From the NCBI RefSeq assembly GCF_036516575.1, contig NZ_DATBTY010000060.1:62001-126000 (forward strand): DNA of 64,000 nt, given 5' to 3'. Positions 17,343 to 27,285 of the stretch are shown one piece after another. Source of the DNA: Cerasibacillus sp036516575. GTDB lineage: Bacteria > Bacillota > Bacilli > Bacillales > Amphibacillaceae. A program made the translations under genes and the position numbers. Position 1 is the stretch's first letter; every line of letters begins with the position of its first letter. The notes below the pieces were generated by a model. It ran no database searches and was not told the DNA's origin. It saw only the letters and a program-made list of their open reading frames with translations.

Positions 17343-19901
17343 ATGACAAATCATACACCGATGATAAAACAATACTTACAAATAAAAGCAGAGCATAAAG
17401 ATGCTTTTTTATTTTTCCGCCTTGGTGATTTTTATGAGCTATTTTTTGATGACGCTATAAAAGCAGCCCAAGAGTTAGAAATTACTTTAACAAAACGTGA
17501 TTCAGGTCAAAAAGAGGCCATACCAATGTGTGGTGTACCTTATCACTCAGCAGAAAATTACATAAAAATATTGATTGATAAAGGATATAAAGTGGCAATA
17601 TGTGAACAAGTAGAAGACCCAAAAAAGGCAAAAGGAATTGTAAAACGTGAAGTCATCCAGATTGTTACACCAGGAACTGTGATGGAAAGTAGTATGCTAG
17701 ATGAACGTGATAATAATTATATTGCTAGTCTATCCCATTTTAATGATGGTTCATTTGTTATTGCCTATAATGATTTATCTACTGGGGAAAACCTTCTTGC
17801 TTTAATAACAAATGGTTGGGATCAAGTTATTCATGAACTGTATAATCAACCGATTAAAGAAGTCGTCATTGCCTCTACTTTACCAGAAACATATCAAAAG
17901 CAACTCGCCAACCGTTTACAAGTCACGCTATCTTATGAAGATCAAGTTGATTTTAGTGCAGAATACCGCTATTTAAGTGAAAATTTAAATGACGAACGGT
18001 TAATGCAAGGGTTTAGTCGTTTATTAAATTATATTCAACATACACAGAAACGCTCACTAGAGCATTTGCAACAGGCGAAAATGATTGAACTTAACCATTT
18101 TTTATCACTTGATATGTATTCGAAGCGTAATCTTGAATTAACCGAAACGATTATGCGAAAAGGAAAACGTGGTAGTTTATTATGGATACTTGATCAAACC
18201 GTTACAGCAATGGGATCTAGATTACTAAAAAAATGGATTGAACGTCCGTTACTCGATAAACAACAAATTGAAACACGTTTAAATATTGTCGAGGGTTTTT
18301 TGGAAGGATTTATAGAACGCGATCAACTAAGGGAAGATTTACGTTCTGTTTATGATTTAGAGCGGTTAGCAGGTCGTATCGCATATGGGAATGTTAATGG
18401 ACGCGACTTAATTCAAATGAAGCAATCATTAAAACAAATTCCAAAATTGAAAGAAACACTTTCTCAGTTTAAAGAGGAAGAAATTCTTCGGCTTAAGGAG
18501 CAACTTATTTATCCCAATCATTTAGTTGATTTATTGGAAATGAGTATTAAAGATGATCCACCCGTTTCAATTAAAGAAGGTTCATTGATAAAAGACGGAT
18601 ATAATGAAAAGCTTGATCGTTATCGTGATGCATCGCGTAATGGAAAGAAATGGATTGCTGAATTAGAAAAGGAAGAAAAGGAAATAACGAAAATCCGTTC
18701 CTTAAAAATAGGCTATAATCGTGTCTTCGGCTATTATATTGAAGTGACAAAGCCTAATCTACATCTATTACCTGAAGGCAGATATGAGAGAAAACAAACG
18801 TTAACAAATGCTGAACGATTCATTACACCTGAGTTAAAAGAGAAAGAACAACTCATATTAGAAGCTGAAGAAAAAAGTATTGATTTAGAATACGATTTAT
18901 TTATCGAAATCCGTGAAAGAATTAAAGAACATATTCCAGAACTACAAGCTTTAGCAGAAACAATAAGCCAAATGGATGTTTTACAATCGTTTGCAACGGT
19001 TAGTGAAACGAATAACTATGTGCGACCGGAATTTGACGAAAATCAATTAATTATAAAGAATGGGCGACATCCAGTTGTCGAAGAAGTGATGCAGGATGGT
19101 TCATATGTGCCGAATGATATCATGTTAGATAAAGAGACTGATATATTACTCATCACAGGACCGAATATGTCAGGTAAAAGTACGTATATGCGGCAATTGG
19201 CTTTAATCATCATTATGGGACAATTAGGTTGCTTTGTACCAGCAGACAGGGCAAAACTAAAAGTATTCGATCAAATCTTTACTCGAATTGGTGCTGCAGA
19301 TGATCTCGTTTCAGGGCAAAGCACATTTATGGTAGAGATGTTAGAAGCAAATCATGCATTAAAACATGCGACGGACAAGAGTTTAATTTTATTGGATGAA
19401 ATAGGGCGTGGAACAAGTACGTATGATGGTATGGCTTTAGCACAAGCGATAATTGAACATATTCATGATCATGTTCATGCAAAAACATTGTTCTCAACAC
19501 ATTATCATGAATTAACCACATTAGAAAAATCATTGAACAAACTTAAAAATATCCATGTTCGTGCTGAAGAATATGATGGCAAGGTTGTTTTTTTACACCA
19601 AGTCAAAGAAGGGGCTGCTGATAAAAGCTATGGTATCCATGTTGCTAAACTCGCCGAATTACCAGATCCATTAATAGAACGTGCGACACGTTTATTAACA
19701 GAGTTAGAAGCACAACCTGTAAAGGAAGATAATGAGAACGGGCAGTTATCATTTTTCAATGAAACAACAGTTGAAGAAAAGCCGAAGCTAGATAAAAAGG
19801 AATTGAAGGTCATTAACGAATTAAAAGGTTTAGAACTACTCGATATGACACCGATTGATGCATTAAATGTGCTCTATCGTTTACAAAAAAATCTTAAGTA
19901 A
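17343..19901 (+). CDS. mutS: DNA mismatch repair protein MutS
   Basis: An 852-residue MutS1. The N-terminal mismatch-recognition domain has the wedge motif FFRLGDFYELF (Phe-x-Glu type, near residue 25-35) and KRDSG...IPMCGVPYHS. The C-terminal ABC ATPase has Walker A GPNMSGKST at about 606-614, Walker B LILLDEIGRGTSTYDG and STHYHEL. It recognises mispairs and recruits MutL. GGAGG precedes the ATG by 7-8 bases. mutL follows after about 170 bases, the standard Bacilli order. Confidence 0.97.
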   Translation: MTNHTPMIKQYLQIKAEHKDAFLFFRLGDFYELFFDDAIKAAQELEITLTKRDSGQKEAIPMCGVPYHSAENYIKILIDKGYKVAICEQVEDPKKAKGIVKREVIQIVTPGTVMESSMLDERDNNYIASLSHFNDGSFVIAYNDLSTGENLLALITNGWDQVIHELYNQPIKEVVIASTLPETYQKQLANRLQVTLSYEDQVDFSAEYRYLSENLNDERLMQGFSRLLNYIQHTQKRSLEHLQQAKMIELNHFLSLDMYSKRNLELTETIMRKGKRGSLLWILDQTVTAMGSRLLKKWIERPLLDKQQIETRLNIVEGFLEGFIERDQLREDLRSVYDLERLAGRIAYGNVNGRDLIQMKQSLKQIPKLKETLSQFKEEEILRLKEQLIYPNHLVDLLEMSIKDDPPVSIKEGSLIKDGYNEKLDRYRDASRNGKKWIAELEKEEKEITKIRSLKIGYNRVFGYYIEVTKPNLHLLPEGRYERKQTLTNAERFITPELKEKEQLILEAEEKSIDLEYDLFIEIRERIKEHIPELQALAETISQMDVLQSFATVSETNNYVRPEFDENQLIIKNGRHPVVEEVMQDGSYVPNDIMLDKETDILLITGPNMSGKSTYMRQLALIIIMGQLGCFVPADRAKLKVFDQIFTRIGAADDLVSGQSTFMVEMLEANHALKHATDKSLILLDEIGRGTSTYDGMALAQAIIEHIHDHVHAKTLFSTHYHELTTLEKSLNKLKNIHVRAEEYDGKVVFLHQVKEGAADKSYGIHVAKLAELPDPLIERATRLLTELEAQPVKEDNENGQLSFFNETTVEEKPKLDKKELKVINELKGLELLDMTPIDALNVLYRLQKNLK

Positions 19902-20068
19902 TAGCTTCGCATTTATCTAGGAACATCTCGGAACGTCCTAGACATTTGACATATTATTTAAGGTCTTTACTCATTCATGAATTTGCCAAAACTAAGTTAC
20001 TTGAAACGGAAAGTGTCCAGCCTGCATTGAAAAGTAACACATTAACATCTGTAATAGGAGGTGTACCG

Positions 20069-21904
20069 ATGACAATTATTCAAATGCCAGAATCGTTAGC
20101 TAATATGATTGCTGCAGGTGAAGTTGTTGAACGACCTGCATCAGTTGTGAAAGAATTAGTAGAAAATAGTATTGATGCTCATAGTACATGGATTAAAGTC
20201 GACTTAAAAGAAGCAGGTATCCAAGAGATAAAAGTAACAGATAATGGTGATGGTATCTCTCAAGCAGATTGTGAAACAGCCTTCCTTCGTCATGCAACGA
20301 GTAAAATAAAAGACGAAAATGATTTATTTCGTGTGAACACCCTCGGATTTCGCGGGGAAGCCTTAGCAAGTATTGCGTCTGTCAGTCGCTTATCGCTTAA
20401 GACATCGACTGGTGAACAAGCAAGTACATTTCTTGGTCTCGAAGGTGGCACAATTAAAGAAAGAAAAATTAGTGATGCTAGAAAAGGCACAGAAATAACT
20501 GTAAAGGACTTATTTTTTAATACGCCTGCCCGGTTAAAATATCTAAAAACACTCCATACAGAATTAGGGCATATAACAGATGTGATGAATCGACTTGCGT
20601 TTTCACATCCAGATATTCGATTTGATGTCACACATAATGGAAAGCGATTATTTCAAACATCAGGTTCTGGGGACTTATTACAAGTGATACGAGATGTGTA
20701 CGGAATGAATGTAGCTAAGAATATGTTGCCCATTAAGCAAGAAACGCTTGATTATAATATACATGGCTATATTGGTAAACCAGAAGTAACACGTTCAAAT
20801 AGAAACTTTATAACAGTCATCGTAAATGGACGATATATTAGGAATCATTTATTGACAAAAGCGATTATTCGGGCGTATGATACATTACTTATGATTGGAC
20901 GCTTTCCTATTACTGTGATTAACATTGAGATGGATCCATATCTCGTTGACTTTAATGTCCATCCTGCAAAATTAGAGGCAAGATTTAGTAAAGAGAAAGA
21001 TTTAATGACTGCTATTGAAAAAGCCATTAAAGAGCAATTCCGTACAACGACATTAATACCAACAATCCAATCAAAACCAGTCGTTAAAAATGAATCAGTC
21101 CAATATAAAATGGAATTCCCGGTTGAAAGAAGAAAAAGCATCCCCGTTATCCATGAGCCTGATCTCCCTACTGTTGGACTGAATGACATAGAACGGGAAG
21201 AACGAGCGCAGGAAGAAAAAGTAAATCAACTCATAAACGATATCTCGATGAAACCAAAAGTCGAATCACCCGTATATACAAATGAACAAGAAAATAAAAC
21301 AGAAAGTGAAAAAGAAAATCCGCGGGTGCCAACGATGTATCCAATTGGACAATTACATGGAACGTATATTTTGGCGCAAAATGATACAGGGCTTTATATG
21401 ATTGATCAGCATGCAGCTCAGGAACGAATCAAATATGAATTTTACAAAGATAAATTAAGCGATCCTGACCATGTTGTTCAAGAACTCTTATTGCCATTAA
21501 CATTTGAGTTTTCGAAGCAGGAGACCCTATTCATTAACAAATTTAAAGATAAATTAGCAGATGTAGGTCTGTTTTTTGAACCGTTTGGTGATCAAACCTT
21601 TGTTATTCGTTCCTATCCGAATTGGTTTCCAGAAGGTTACGAGGAACAGGTTATCCGTGAAATGGTGGAGCAAATAATTGAAGAAGGACAAGTTGATATA
21701 ACTGCCCTGCGTCAAGACATGGCTGCGCTTATGTCTTGTAAACGTTCAATCAAAGCAAATCATTACTTAAATCGAGATGATATGTTTCAACTATTAGAAG
21801 ATTTGAGGCGTACAACAGATCCATTTACATGTCCACATGGTCGTCCGATTATCGTCCACTATACAACGTATGAAATTGAGAAAATGTTTAAACGTATTCA
21901 ATAA
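20069..21904 (+). CDS. mutL: DNA mismatch repair endonuclease MutL
   Basis: A 611-residue MutL. The GHKL ATPase domain has ELVENSIDAHS, DNGDGIS, RHATSKI and GFRGEAL. The linker is acidic and variable. The C-terminal endonuclease domain has DQHAAQERIKYE at about 445-456, SCKRSIKAN and CPHGRPI, the zinc-site motifs of nicking MutLs found in bacteria without MutH. The start at 20069 (MTIIQMPESLANMIAAGEVV) is supported by AGGAGGTG just upstream; an open frame back to 19946 has no family similarity and is rejected. The stretch after mutS contains a small CTAGGA/TCCTAG hairpin (19917-19941). Confidence 0.96.
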   Translation: MTIIQMPESLANMIAAGEVVERPASVVKELVENSIDAHSTWIKVDLKEAGIQEIKVTDNGDGISQADCETAFLRHATSKIKDENDLFRVNTLGFRGEALASIASVSRLSLKTSTGEQASTFLGLEGGTIKERKISDARKGTEITVKDLFFNTPARLKYLKTLHTELGHITDVMNRLAFSHPDIRFDVTHNGKRLFQTSGSGDLLQVIRDVYGMNVAKNMLPIKQETLDYNIHGYIGKPEVTRSNRNFITVIVNGRYIRNHLLTKAIIRAYDTLLMIGRFPITVINIEMDPYLVDFNVHPAKLEARFSKEKDLMTAIEKAIKEQFRTTTLIPTIQSKPVVKNESVQYKMEFPVERRKSIPVIHEPDLPTVGLNDIEREERAQEEKVNQLINDISMKPKVESPVYTNEQENKTESEKENPRVPTMYPIGQLHGTYILAQNDTGLYMIDQHAAQERIKYEFYKDKLSDPDHVVQELLLPLTFEFSKQETLFINKFKDKLADVGLFFEPFGDQTFVIRSYPNWFPEGYEEQVIREMVEQIIEEGQVDITALRQDMAALMSCKRSIKANHYLNRDDMFQLLEDLRRTTDPFTCPHGRPIIVHYTTYEIEKMFKRIQ

Positions 21905-21963
21905 GGTATAATTAAGAATGAATCGGTTCAAACTATGGTCATATAGTAGGAGGCGATTCATTC

Positions 21964-22413
21964 ATGGATAATCAAAAATTAGTTAACTATCTCAATCAAT
22001 TACTTTCTAATCAATTTGTCATGTATGTTAAATTACATCGTTACCATTGGTACATACAAGGAAGTCACTTTTTCCAATTACATGATTTATTTGAAGAAAT
22101 GTATGATGAGTTTGCTAAACAGCTCGATGAAACAGCCGAACGTTTATTAATGATTCGCGGAAAACCATTGGCAACGATGGCGTCATATCTAAAAGTAGCA
22201 TCGCTCGTTGAAGCGTCAGCTGATAATACGGAAGAAGAGATGATGACGCAATTACTATCAGACTTGAATCAATTGATAAGTGAAATTCGTGATCTCGGTT
22301 TACCATTAGCAAATGATGGTCAGGACGAAGTGACCATTGATACGTTAATCGGTTTCCAACGTTATTATGAAAAAATGCAATGGATGTTACAAGCTTATTT
22401 ACATCAATTATGA
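21964..22413 (+). CDS. Dps/ferritin-like DNA-protection protein
   Basis: A 149-residue four-helix ferritin-like protein of the Dps family. The intersubunit ferroxidase ligands are visible: H28 (YHWYIQG), D55 and E59 (FAKQLDETAE), with the same spacing as Listeria Dps (H31, D58, E62). The LH..FE..Y pattern is also present. Dps proteins oxidise and store iron with peroxide and protect DNA. GGAGGCG precedes the ATG. It sits between mutL and miaA, which are normally adjacent or separated by other genes, so it looks inserted. No convincing PerR box was found. Confidence 0.9.
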   Translation: MDNQKLVNYLNQLLSNQFVMYVKLHRYHWYIQGSHFFQLHDLFEEMYDEFAKQLDETAERLLMIRGKPLATMASYLKVASLVEASADNTEEEMMTQLLSDLNQLISEIRDLGLPLANDGQDEVTIDTLIGFQRYYEKMQWMLQAYLHQL

Positions 22414-22440
22414 GGATTTATCAAAATTAGGGGAATAAAG

Positions 22441-23376
22441 ATGAAACCAAAAGTCGTCGTTATTGTCGGCCCTACAGCTGTAGGTAAAACAAAACTAAGT
22501 ATAGAAATAGCTAAGAAATTTAACGGAGAAATCATCAGTGGTGATTCGATGCAAGTTTATCGCGGGATGGATATTGGAACAGCCAAAATATCAAGAGAAG
22601 AAATGGCGGGCATCCCACATTATATGCTAGATATAAAAGACCCTGATGAAGCATTTTCGGTCGCAGATTTTAAAGAACATGTTCAATCATATATCGCTCA
22701 CATCGATTCCAAGTCAAAGTTACCCATCTTGGTCGGTGGGAGTGGCTTATATATCCAAGCCATACTTTATGATTATCAATTTACGAATCATAAAAGAGAT
22801 GAAGCCTATACAACAAAATTAGAAGAGCGAATTAAGTTAGAGGGTATTGCCCCAGTCTATGAACAATTGAAACGAATCGATCCAGAACAAGCTAAGAAAA
22901 TTCATCCGAATAACCATCGCCGCGTCATTCGAGCGCTAGAAATCTATAGACAAACAGGTAAAACGATGAGTGAATTATTACGAGATGAAGAGAGTCAGAA
23001 ATCACCTTATGACCCAATCATAATTGGCTTGGAAATGGATCGTCCACTTTTGTATGAACGTATCAATCAGCGTGTCGATAGGATGTTAGAGGAAGGTTTA
23101 CTAGAAGAAGTTCATACACTTTATAAAAAAGGTTATGAAAATACACAAGCGATGCGAGCAATCGGTTATAAAGAATTCATTCCGTATTTTAAAGAAGAGT
23201 ATTATTATACACGTGCAATAGAGCTTTTAAAACGAAACTCAAGGCGCTATGCTAAAAGGCAGTTTACGTGGTTTAAGAATAAAATGAAAGTTGATTGGTA
23301 CGGCATTAGGCCAGAAACAATCAATAAACAATTTCAAATCATTTTGCAAGATTTAGCAGGATTATTAAAAGATTAG
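22441..23376 (+). CDS. miaA: tRNA dimethylallyltransferase
   Basis: A 311-residue MiaA that transfers a dimethylallyl group to N6 of A37 in tRNAs decoding UNN codons, the step before MiaB. P-loop GPTAVGKTK is at residues 10-18, with DSMQVYRGMDIGTAK near 36-50 and the family motif VGGSGLYIQA near 100. The C-terminal zone has RRYAKRQFTWF, the tRNA-contact element. AGGGGAA precedes the ATG. hfq follows after 41 bases, an order conserved in many bacteria. Confidence 0.96.
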   Translation: MKPKVVVIVGPTAVGKTKLSIEIAKKFNGEIISGDSMQVYRGMDIGTAKISREEMAGIPHYMLDIKDPDEAFSVADFKEHVQSYIAHIDSKSKLPILVGGSGLYIQAILYDYQFTNHKRDEAYTTKLEERIKLEGIAPVYEQLKRIDPEQAKKIHPNNHRRVIRALEIYRQTGKTMSELLRDEESQKSPYDPIIIGLEMDRPLLYERINQRVDRMLEEGLLEEVHTLYKKGYENTQAMRAIGYKEFIPYFKEEYYYTRAIELLKRNSRRYAKRQFTWFKNKMKVDWYGIRPETINKQFQIILQDLAGLLKD

Positions 23377-23417
23377 TAGAATTAAATATATAGAGAGAAA
23401 AGAGGAGGAAAAATAAT

Positions 23418-23636
23418 ATGGCACAGACTGGGAATATCCAAGATCACTACTTAAATACGTTAAGAAAGGAACATGTATTAGTAACTGTGTTTTTAACAAA
23501 TGGCTTTCAATTAAGAGGCGTCATCAAAGCCTTTGATAATTTCACTATTCTACTAGAAACCGAGGGTAAACAACAACTTATTTTCAAACATGCAATATCA
23601 ACATTTGCTCCAATTAAAAATATTTCCATCGAATAA
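23418..23636 (+). CDS. hfq: RNA chaperone Hfq
   Basis: A 72-residue Hfq. The N-terminal IQDHYLNTLRKEH helix is followed by the Sm1 region (VTVFLTNGFQLRGVIKAFDNFTILL begins here; motif GFQLRG) and Sm2 motif IFKHAIST. Hfq forms hexamers that bind A-rich or U-rich RNA. GAGGAGG lies upstream. It is co-oriented with miaA and ends at a clear terminator. Confidence 0.96.
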   Translation: MAQTGNIQDHYLNTLRKEHVLVTVFLTNGFQLRGVIKAFDNFTILLETEGKQQLIFKHAISTFAPIKNISIE

Positions 23637-23641
23637 TGTTT

Positions 23642-23671
23642 AAGTGAACACAATCCGTGTTCACTTTTTAT
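23642..23671 (+). terminator. Intrinsic terminator after hfq
   Basis: Perfect inverted repeat AAGTGAACAC / GTGTTCACTT (23642-23651, 23657-23666), 5-base loop, T-run. Confidence 0.92.
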
Positions 23672-23743
23672 TTTTTACAATAATTGGGCGATTGTCACCA
23701 TTTTACCTATCCAACGTATAATGTGGTAACTAGGGGTGATGAT

Positions 23744-24679
23744 GTGACTGCAAGATTAACAAATAATAAAATTGGTCAAATCAATATAGTATTAGAACCT
23801 AATAACAATAGAGGATTAACAACAAATAATCATCGCTATAATGGGAAGAATCCATTTTCTAAAATTGAAACGGCCTTCAATTCTATTATCGGAATGAATC
23901 ATTTAAAGAAAAAGGTACAAGAAATATATGCAACAATTGTTATTAATCAACGACGTCATGAATCAGGTCTTCAATCGCAAAAGCAAGTTCTGCATATGTT
24001 ATTTAAAGGTAATCCGGGAACAGGTAAAACAACTGTAGCTCGAAAACTGGCTACATTATTTAAAGAGATGAATCTGTTATCAAAAGGTCACTTAATTGAA
24101 GCGGAAAGAGCGGATTTGGTCGGTGAATATATCGGGCAAACCGCTCAAAAAACAAGAAAGCTAATCCAACAAGCATTAGGCGGAATACTGTTCATTGATG
24201 AAGCTTATGCATTAGCACGTGGTGGAGAAAAGGATTTTGGTAAAGAAGCGATTGACACATTAGTAAAACAAATGGAAGATTATCAGCATGATTTCGTACT
24301 CATTCTAGCAGGATATCCAAATGAAATGGATAACTTTTTATCACTTAATCCAGGGCTGAAATCACGATTTCCTTTTATCCTTGACTTTCCGAACTATACA
24401 GCCAAGGAACTGTTAGAAATCGCCAAACAAATGATTGAAGAAAGAGAATATAAACTAACAAAAGAAGCTGAATGGAAACTTCATATCTATTTATCAGATG
24501 TATTAAAAAATGAAAGATCAAACTTTTCAAATGGTCGATTTGTACGTAATCTCATAGAAGATGCAATTCGAAATCAGGCACTTAGGTTGATTTATAAGGT
24601 GAGTTGTACACTTGATGATCTCGTCACGATTAAATCCGAGGACATTATTTTTCCAACAAAGAGTTACTCATCTTTGTAG
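23744..24679 (+). CDS. spoVK: Stage V sporulation protein K, AAA ATPase
   Basis: A 311-residue CbxX/CfqX-type AAA ATPase. Walker A GNPGTGKTT, Walker B GILFIDEAYAL and the arginine-finger segment NPGLKSRFPF are visible. SpoVK is required for normal spore maturation in B. subtilis and is made in the mother cell; its substrate is not known. The start is taken as GTG 23744 (VTARLTNNK) because AGGGGTGAT precedes it at a good distance. Earlier in-frame GTG 23723 and TTG 23684 are possible but overlap likely promoter sequence. Confidence 0.88.
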   Translation: MTARLTNNKIGQINIVLEPNNNRGLTTNNHRYNGKNPFSKIETAFNSIIGMNHLKKKVQEIYATIVINQRRHESGLQSQKQVLHMLFKGNPGTGKTTVARKLATLFKEMNLLSKGHLIEAERADLVGEYIGQTAQKTRKLIQQALGGILFIDEAYALARGGEKDFGKEAIDTLVKQMEDYQHDFVLILAGYPNEMDNFLSLNPGLKSRFPFILDFPNYTAKELLEIAKQMIEEREYKLTKEAEWKLHIYLSDVLKNERSNFSNGRFVRNLIEDAIRNQALRLIYKVSCTLDDLVTIKSEDIIFPTKSYSSL

Positions 24680-24749
24680 TTCTACGCTATATTTGCTATG
24701 ATATCTTCACATAAGACGTTGATTATAGGCTATAGAAAGAGGTAACTAT

Positions 24750-25994
24750 ATGGCGAAAGAAAAAGTAATTATTATAGCAGTCAAACAACAAGAACATGAA
24801 ACAGAGCAATTTAATTCATCTCTTGAAGAGTTAGTTTCCCTTACTGATACGGCTGGCGGTGTCGTAAAGCAAATAATGACACAAAACAGAACACATATTC
24901 ATCCAGCCTATTATATTGGCACGGGGAAAATTCAAGAAATCAAGAGGGAAATCGAAGCACATGAGATAGATCTTGTCATTTCGAATGATGAACTATCCCC
25001 CGGACAACTACGGAACTTAGAAGGGCATTTTAATATCCGTGTAATCGATCGCAGTCAGTTGATTCTTGATATTTTTGCTAGTCGTGCGAAAACGAAAGAA
25101 GGTAAATTACAAGTAGAGTTAGCGCAGCTCGAGTATAATTTACCACGTTTGCGCGGAAGAGGGATTGAACTCTCTCGACTTGGTGGTGGAATTGGAACAA
25201 GAGGCCCTGGTGAAACAAAATTAGAAACGGATCAACGTTATATTCGCCAACGGATTCATGATATTAAGAAGCGTTTAAAACTTGCCGATAAACAACGTGA
25301 TCTCTATCGTCATCGAAGAAAGAGAAATGATGTTTTTCAAATAGCAATTGTAGGTTACACGAATGCGGGCAAGTCAACACTGTTTAATCAATTAACTAAT
25401 AGTGCTTCTTTAGAAGAAGATAAACTGTTTGCGACTTTAGATCCTCTTACTCGCCAGATCACATTACCATCAGGGTTACACGCACTAGTCACAGACACGG
25501 TCGGTTTTATTCAAGATTTGCCAACAACCTTAATTGCTGCATTTCAGTCCACATTAGAGGAAGTGACAGAAGCTGATTTTATTTTACATGTTATCGATGG
25601 ATCACATCCGAATATGGAACAACATCAAGACACAGTTAATCATCATATAAAACAATTAGGTGCTGAACATATTCCAATGTTAACCGTTTATAATAAAAAA
25701 GATAAATTCAAAGAAGATCTAATTCCTATGGCACAGCCTGCGATTATTATTAGTGCTTATGAATCGGATGATTTTGAACGCCTATTATTAAAAATAGAAA
25801 CTGTCTTGAAACAAATCTGGGAACCTTTTACAATAAGATTAGAACCCGACCGAGGCTCAATATTGTTTCAGCTTTTAAATGAAACGATTATAGAGGAAAA
25901 ATATTTTAATGAACAAAACAATCAATATGTTATTTCTGGCTATATGCGTGAAAATTCCCCACTAAATAGACTTAAAGGAGATATTGAAGAATGA
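24750..25994 (+). CDS. hflX: Ribosome-associated GTPase HflX (YnbA)
   Basis: A 414-residue HflX. The N-terminal HflX domain ends in the glycine-rich GRGIELSRLGGGIGTRGPGE region. The GTPase domain has G1 GYTNAGKST at about 202-210, G3 DTVGF and G4 NKKD. HflX splits stalled or hibernating 70S ribosomes under stress. The ribosome binding site is AAAGAGG. The stop overlaps ynbB by 4 bases (ATGA), so the two are coupled. Confidence 0.94.
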   Translation: MAKEKVIIIAVKQQEHETEQFNSSLEELVSLTDTAGGVVKQIMTQNRTHIHPAYYIGTGKIQEIKREIEAHEIDLVISNDELSPGQLRNLEGHFNIRVIDRSQLILDIFASRAKTKEGKLQVELAQLEYNLPRLRGRGIELSRLGGGIGTRGPGETKLETDQRYIRQRIHDIKKRLKLADKQRDLYRHRRKRNDVFQIAIVGYTNAGKSTLFNQLTNSASLEEDKLFATLDPLTRQITLPSGLHALVTDTVGFIQDLPTTLIAAFQSTLEEVTEADFILHVIDGSHPNMEQHQDTVNHHIKQLGAEHIPMLTVYNKKDKFKEDLIPMAQPAIIISAYESDDFERLLLKIETVLKQIWEPFTIRLEPDRGSILFQLLNETIIEEKYFNEQNNQYVISGYMRENSPLNRLKGDIEE

Positions 25995-27238
25995 TAGAAG
26001 ACGTTGTTAAACAAGCAGAAAAAGATATCCAAGAAAAACATAACGAAATCAACGAAATCGTTGAACATAATCAAAGACGTGTATTAGAGGCATTCCGCAA
26101 TAATCGGGTGAGTGATAATCATTTTCAATCGACGAGTGGTTATGGATACAATGATATGGGACGTGAAGTGCTTGATCAAGTTTATGCTGATGTATTCGGT
26201 GCGGAAAGCGCTATTGTACGGCCGCATTTCGTGTCCGGGACCCATGCGATATCAACGGCACTTTTTGGTGTGTTACGTCCAGGAGATGAATTATTATATA
26301 TTACTGGGAAGCCGTATGATACTTTAGAAGGTGTCATAGGGAAATCAACAGAACATTTTTCAGGTTCATTAAAGGAGTTTGGTATTCATTACAATGAAGT
26401 ACCCTTAAAAGCCGATGGTACGATTGATTTTTCTGGGATTAAGAATGCGATTCATGATGGCACACGTGTCATCGGTATCCAACGCTCTAAAGGTTATGAT
26501 AATCGCCCTTCATTTTTAGTAAAAGAAATTGAGGAAATGACTGCATTTGTTAAGGATATTAATCCCGAACTAATCGTCTTTGTTGATAATTGTTATGGTG
26601 AATTTGCGGAAACACTTGAACCAACCCATTTTGGCGTAGACTTAATGGCCGGATCATTAATTAAAAACCCAGGTGGGGGAATTGTTCGCTCTGGTGGCTA
26701 TATTGTGGGGAAAGAAAAGTGGGTCGCACAATGTGCTAATCAATTGACAGCCCCAGGTTTAGGTGGGGATATGGGAGCGACATTTAATATGTTACAAGAA
26801 ATGTTCCAAGGATTCTTTCTAGCCCCACATGTTGTTGGAGAAGCATTAAAAGGAGCTGTTTTCACATCACGGTTTTTAGAACTTATGGGCTTTGAAACAA
26901 CCCCAAACTATCAAGCGAAACGAACCGATTTAATTCAATCGGTCACATTTGATACGAGTGAACAAATGATTACTTTCTGTCAAATGATTCAAAAGAACTC
27001 ACCAGTTGATGCATATGTGTTACCTGTACCGAGTGAAATGCCTGGCTATGATGATGAAGTTATCATGGCTGCTGGAACATTTATTCAAGGATCCAGTATT
27101 GAATTATCTGCTGATGGACCAGTCCGTCCGCCTTACACCGCCTATGTTCAAGGTGGACTCACTTATCACCATGTTAAAATTGCTATTATCGATGCTGTTA
27201 AACATATGCTCGAAAAAGGATATGTTAATGTCATATAA
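25991..27238 (+). CDS. ynbB: PLP-dependent Cys/Met-metabolism-like enzyme (YnbB)
   Basis: A 415-residue fold-type I PLP enzyme of the YnbB family, often annotated as aluminium resistance protein or methionine gamma-lyase-like. The likely Schiff-base lysine lies in GSLIKNPGGG near residue 230, after the PLP-binding Asp segment VFVDNCYGEF. The true substrate is not established. It overlaps hflX and ends at a terminator shared with convergent lexA. In B. subtilis glnR and glnA come next; here they are absent. Confidence 0.87.
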   Translation: MIEDVVKQAEKDIQEKHNEINEIVEHNQRRVLEAFRNNRVSDNHFQSTSGYGYNDMGREVLDQVYADVFGAESAIVRPHFVSGTHAISTALFGVLRPGDELLYITGKPYDTLEGVIGKSTEHFSGSLKEFGIHYNEVPLKADGTIDFSGIKNAIHDGTRVIGIQRSKGYDNRPSFLVKEIEEMTAFVKDINPELIVFVDNCYGEFAETLEPTHFGVDLMAGSLIKNPGGGIVRSGGYIVGKEKWVAQCANQLTAPGLGGDMGATFNMLQEMFQGFFLAPHVVGEALKGAVFTSRFLELMGFETTPNYQAKRTDLIQSVTFDTSEQMITFCQMIQKNSPVDAYVLPVPSEMPGYDDEVIMAAGTFIQGSSIELSADGPVRPPYTAYVQGGLTYHHVKIAIIDAVKHMLEKGYVNVI

Positions 27239-27245
27239 AACAAAA

Positions 27246-27285
27246 TAAAAAACCGCCCTGTGATTAATTAGGGCGGTTTTTCTTA
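27246..27285. terminator. Bidirectional terminator between ynbB and lexA
   Basis: Inverted repeat AAAACCGCCCT / AGGGCGGTTTT with an A-run on one side and a T-run on the other, between convergent genes. Confidence 0.92.

Noticed and set aside
19917..19941. CTAGGA/TCCTAG hairpin between mutS and mutL as a terminator or regulatory element
   Set aside because: Six base pairs with a 13-base loop and no T-run; too weak to call.
21901..21930. TATAATTA upstream of the Dps-like gene as a PerR box
   Set aside because: Only one half of the TTATAATNATTATAA dyad is recognisable.
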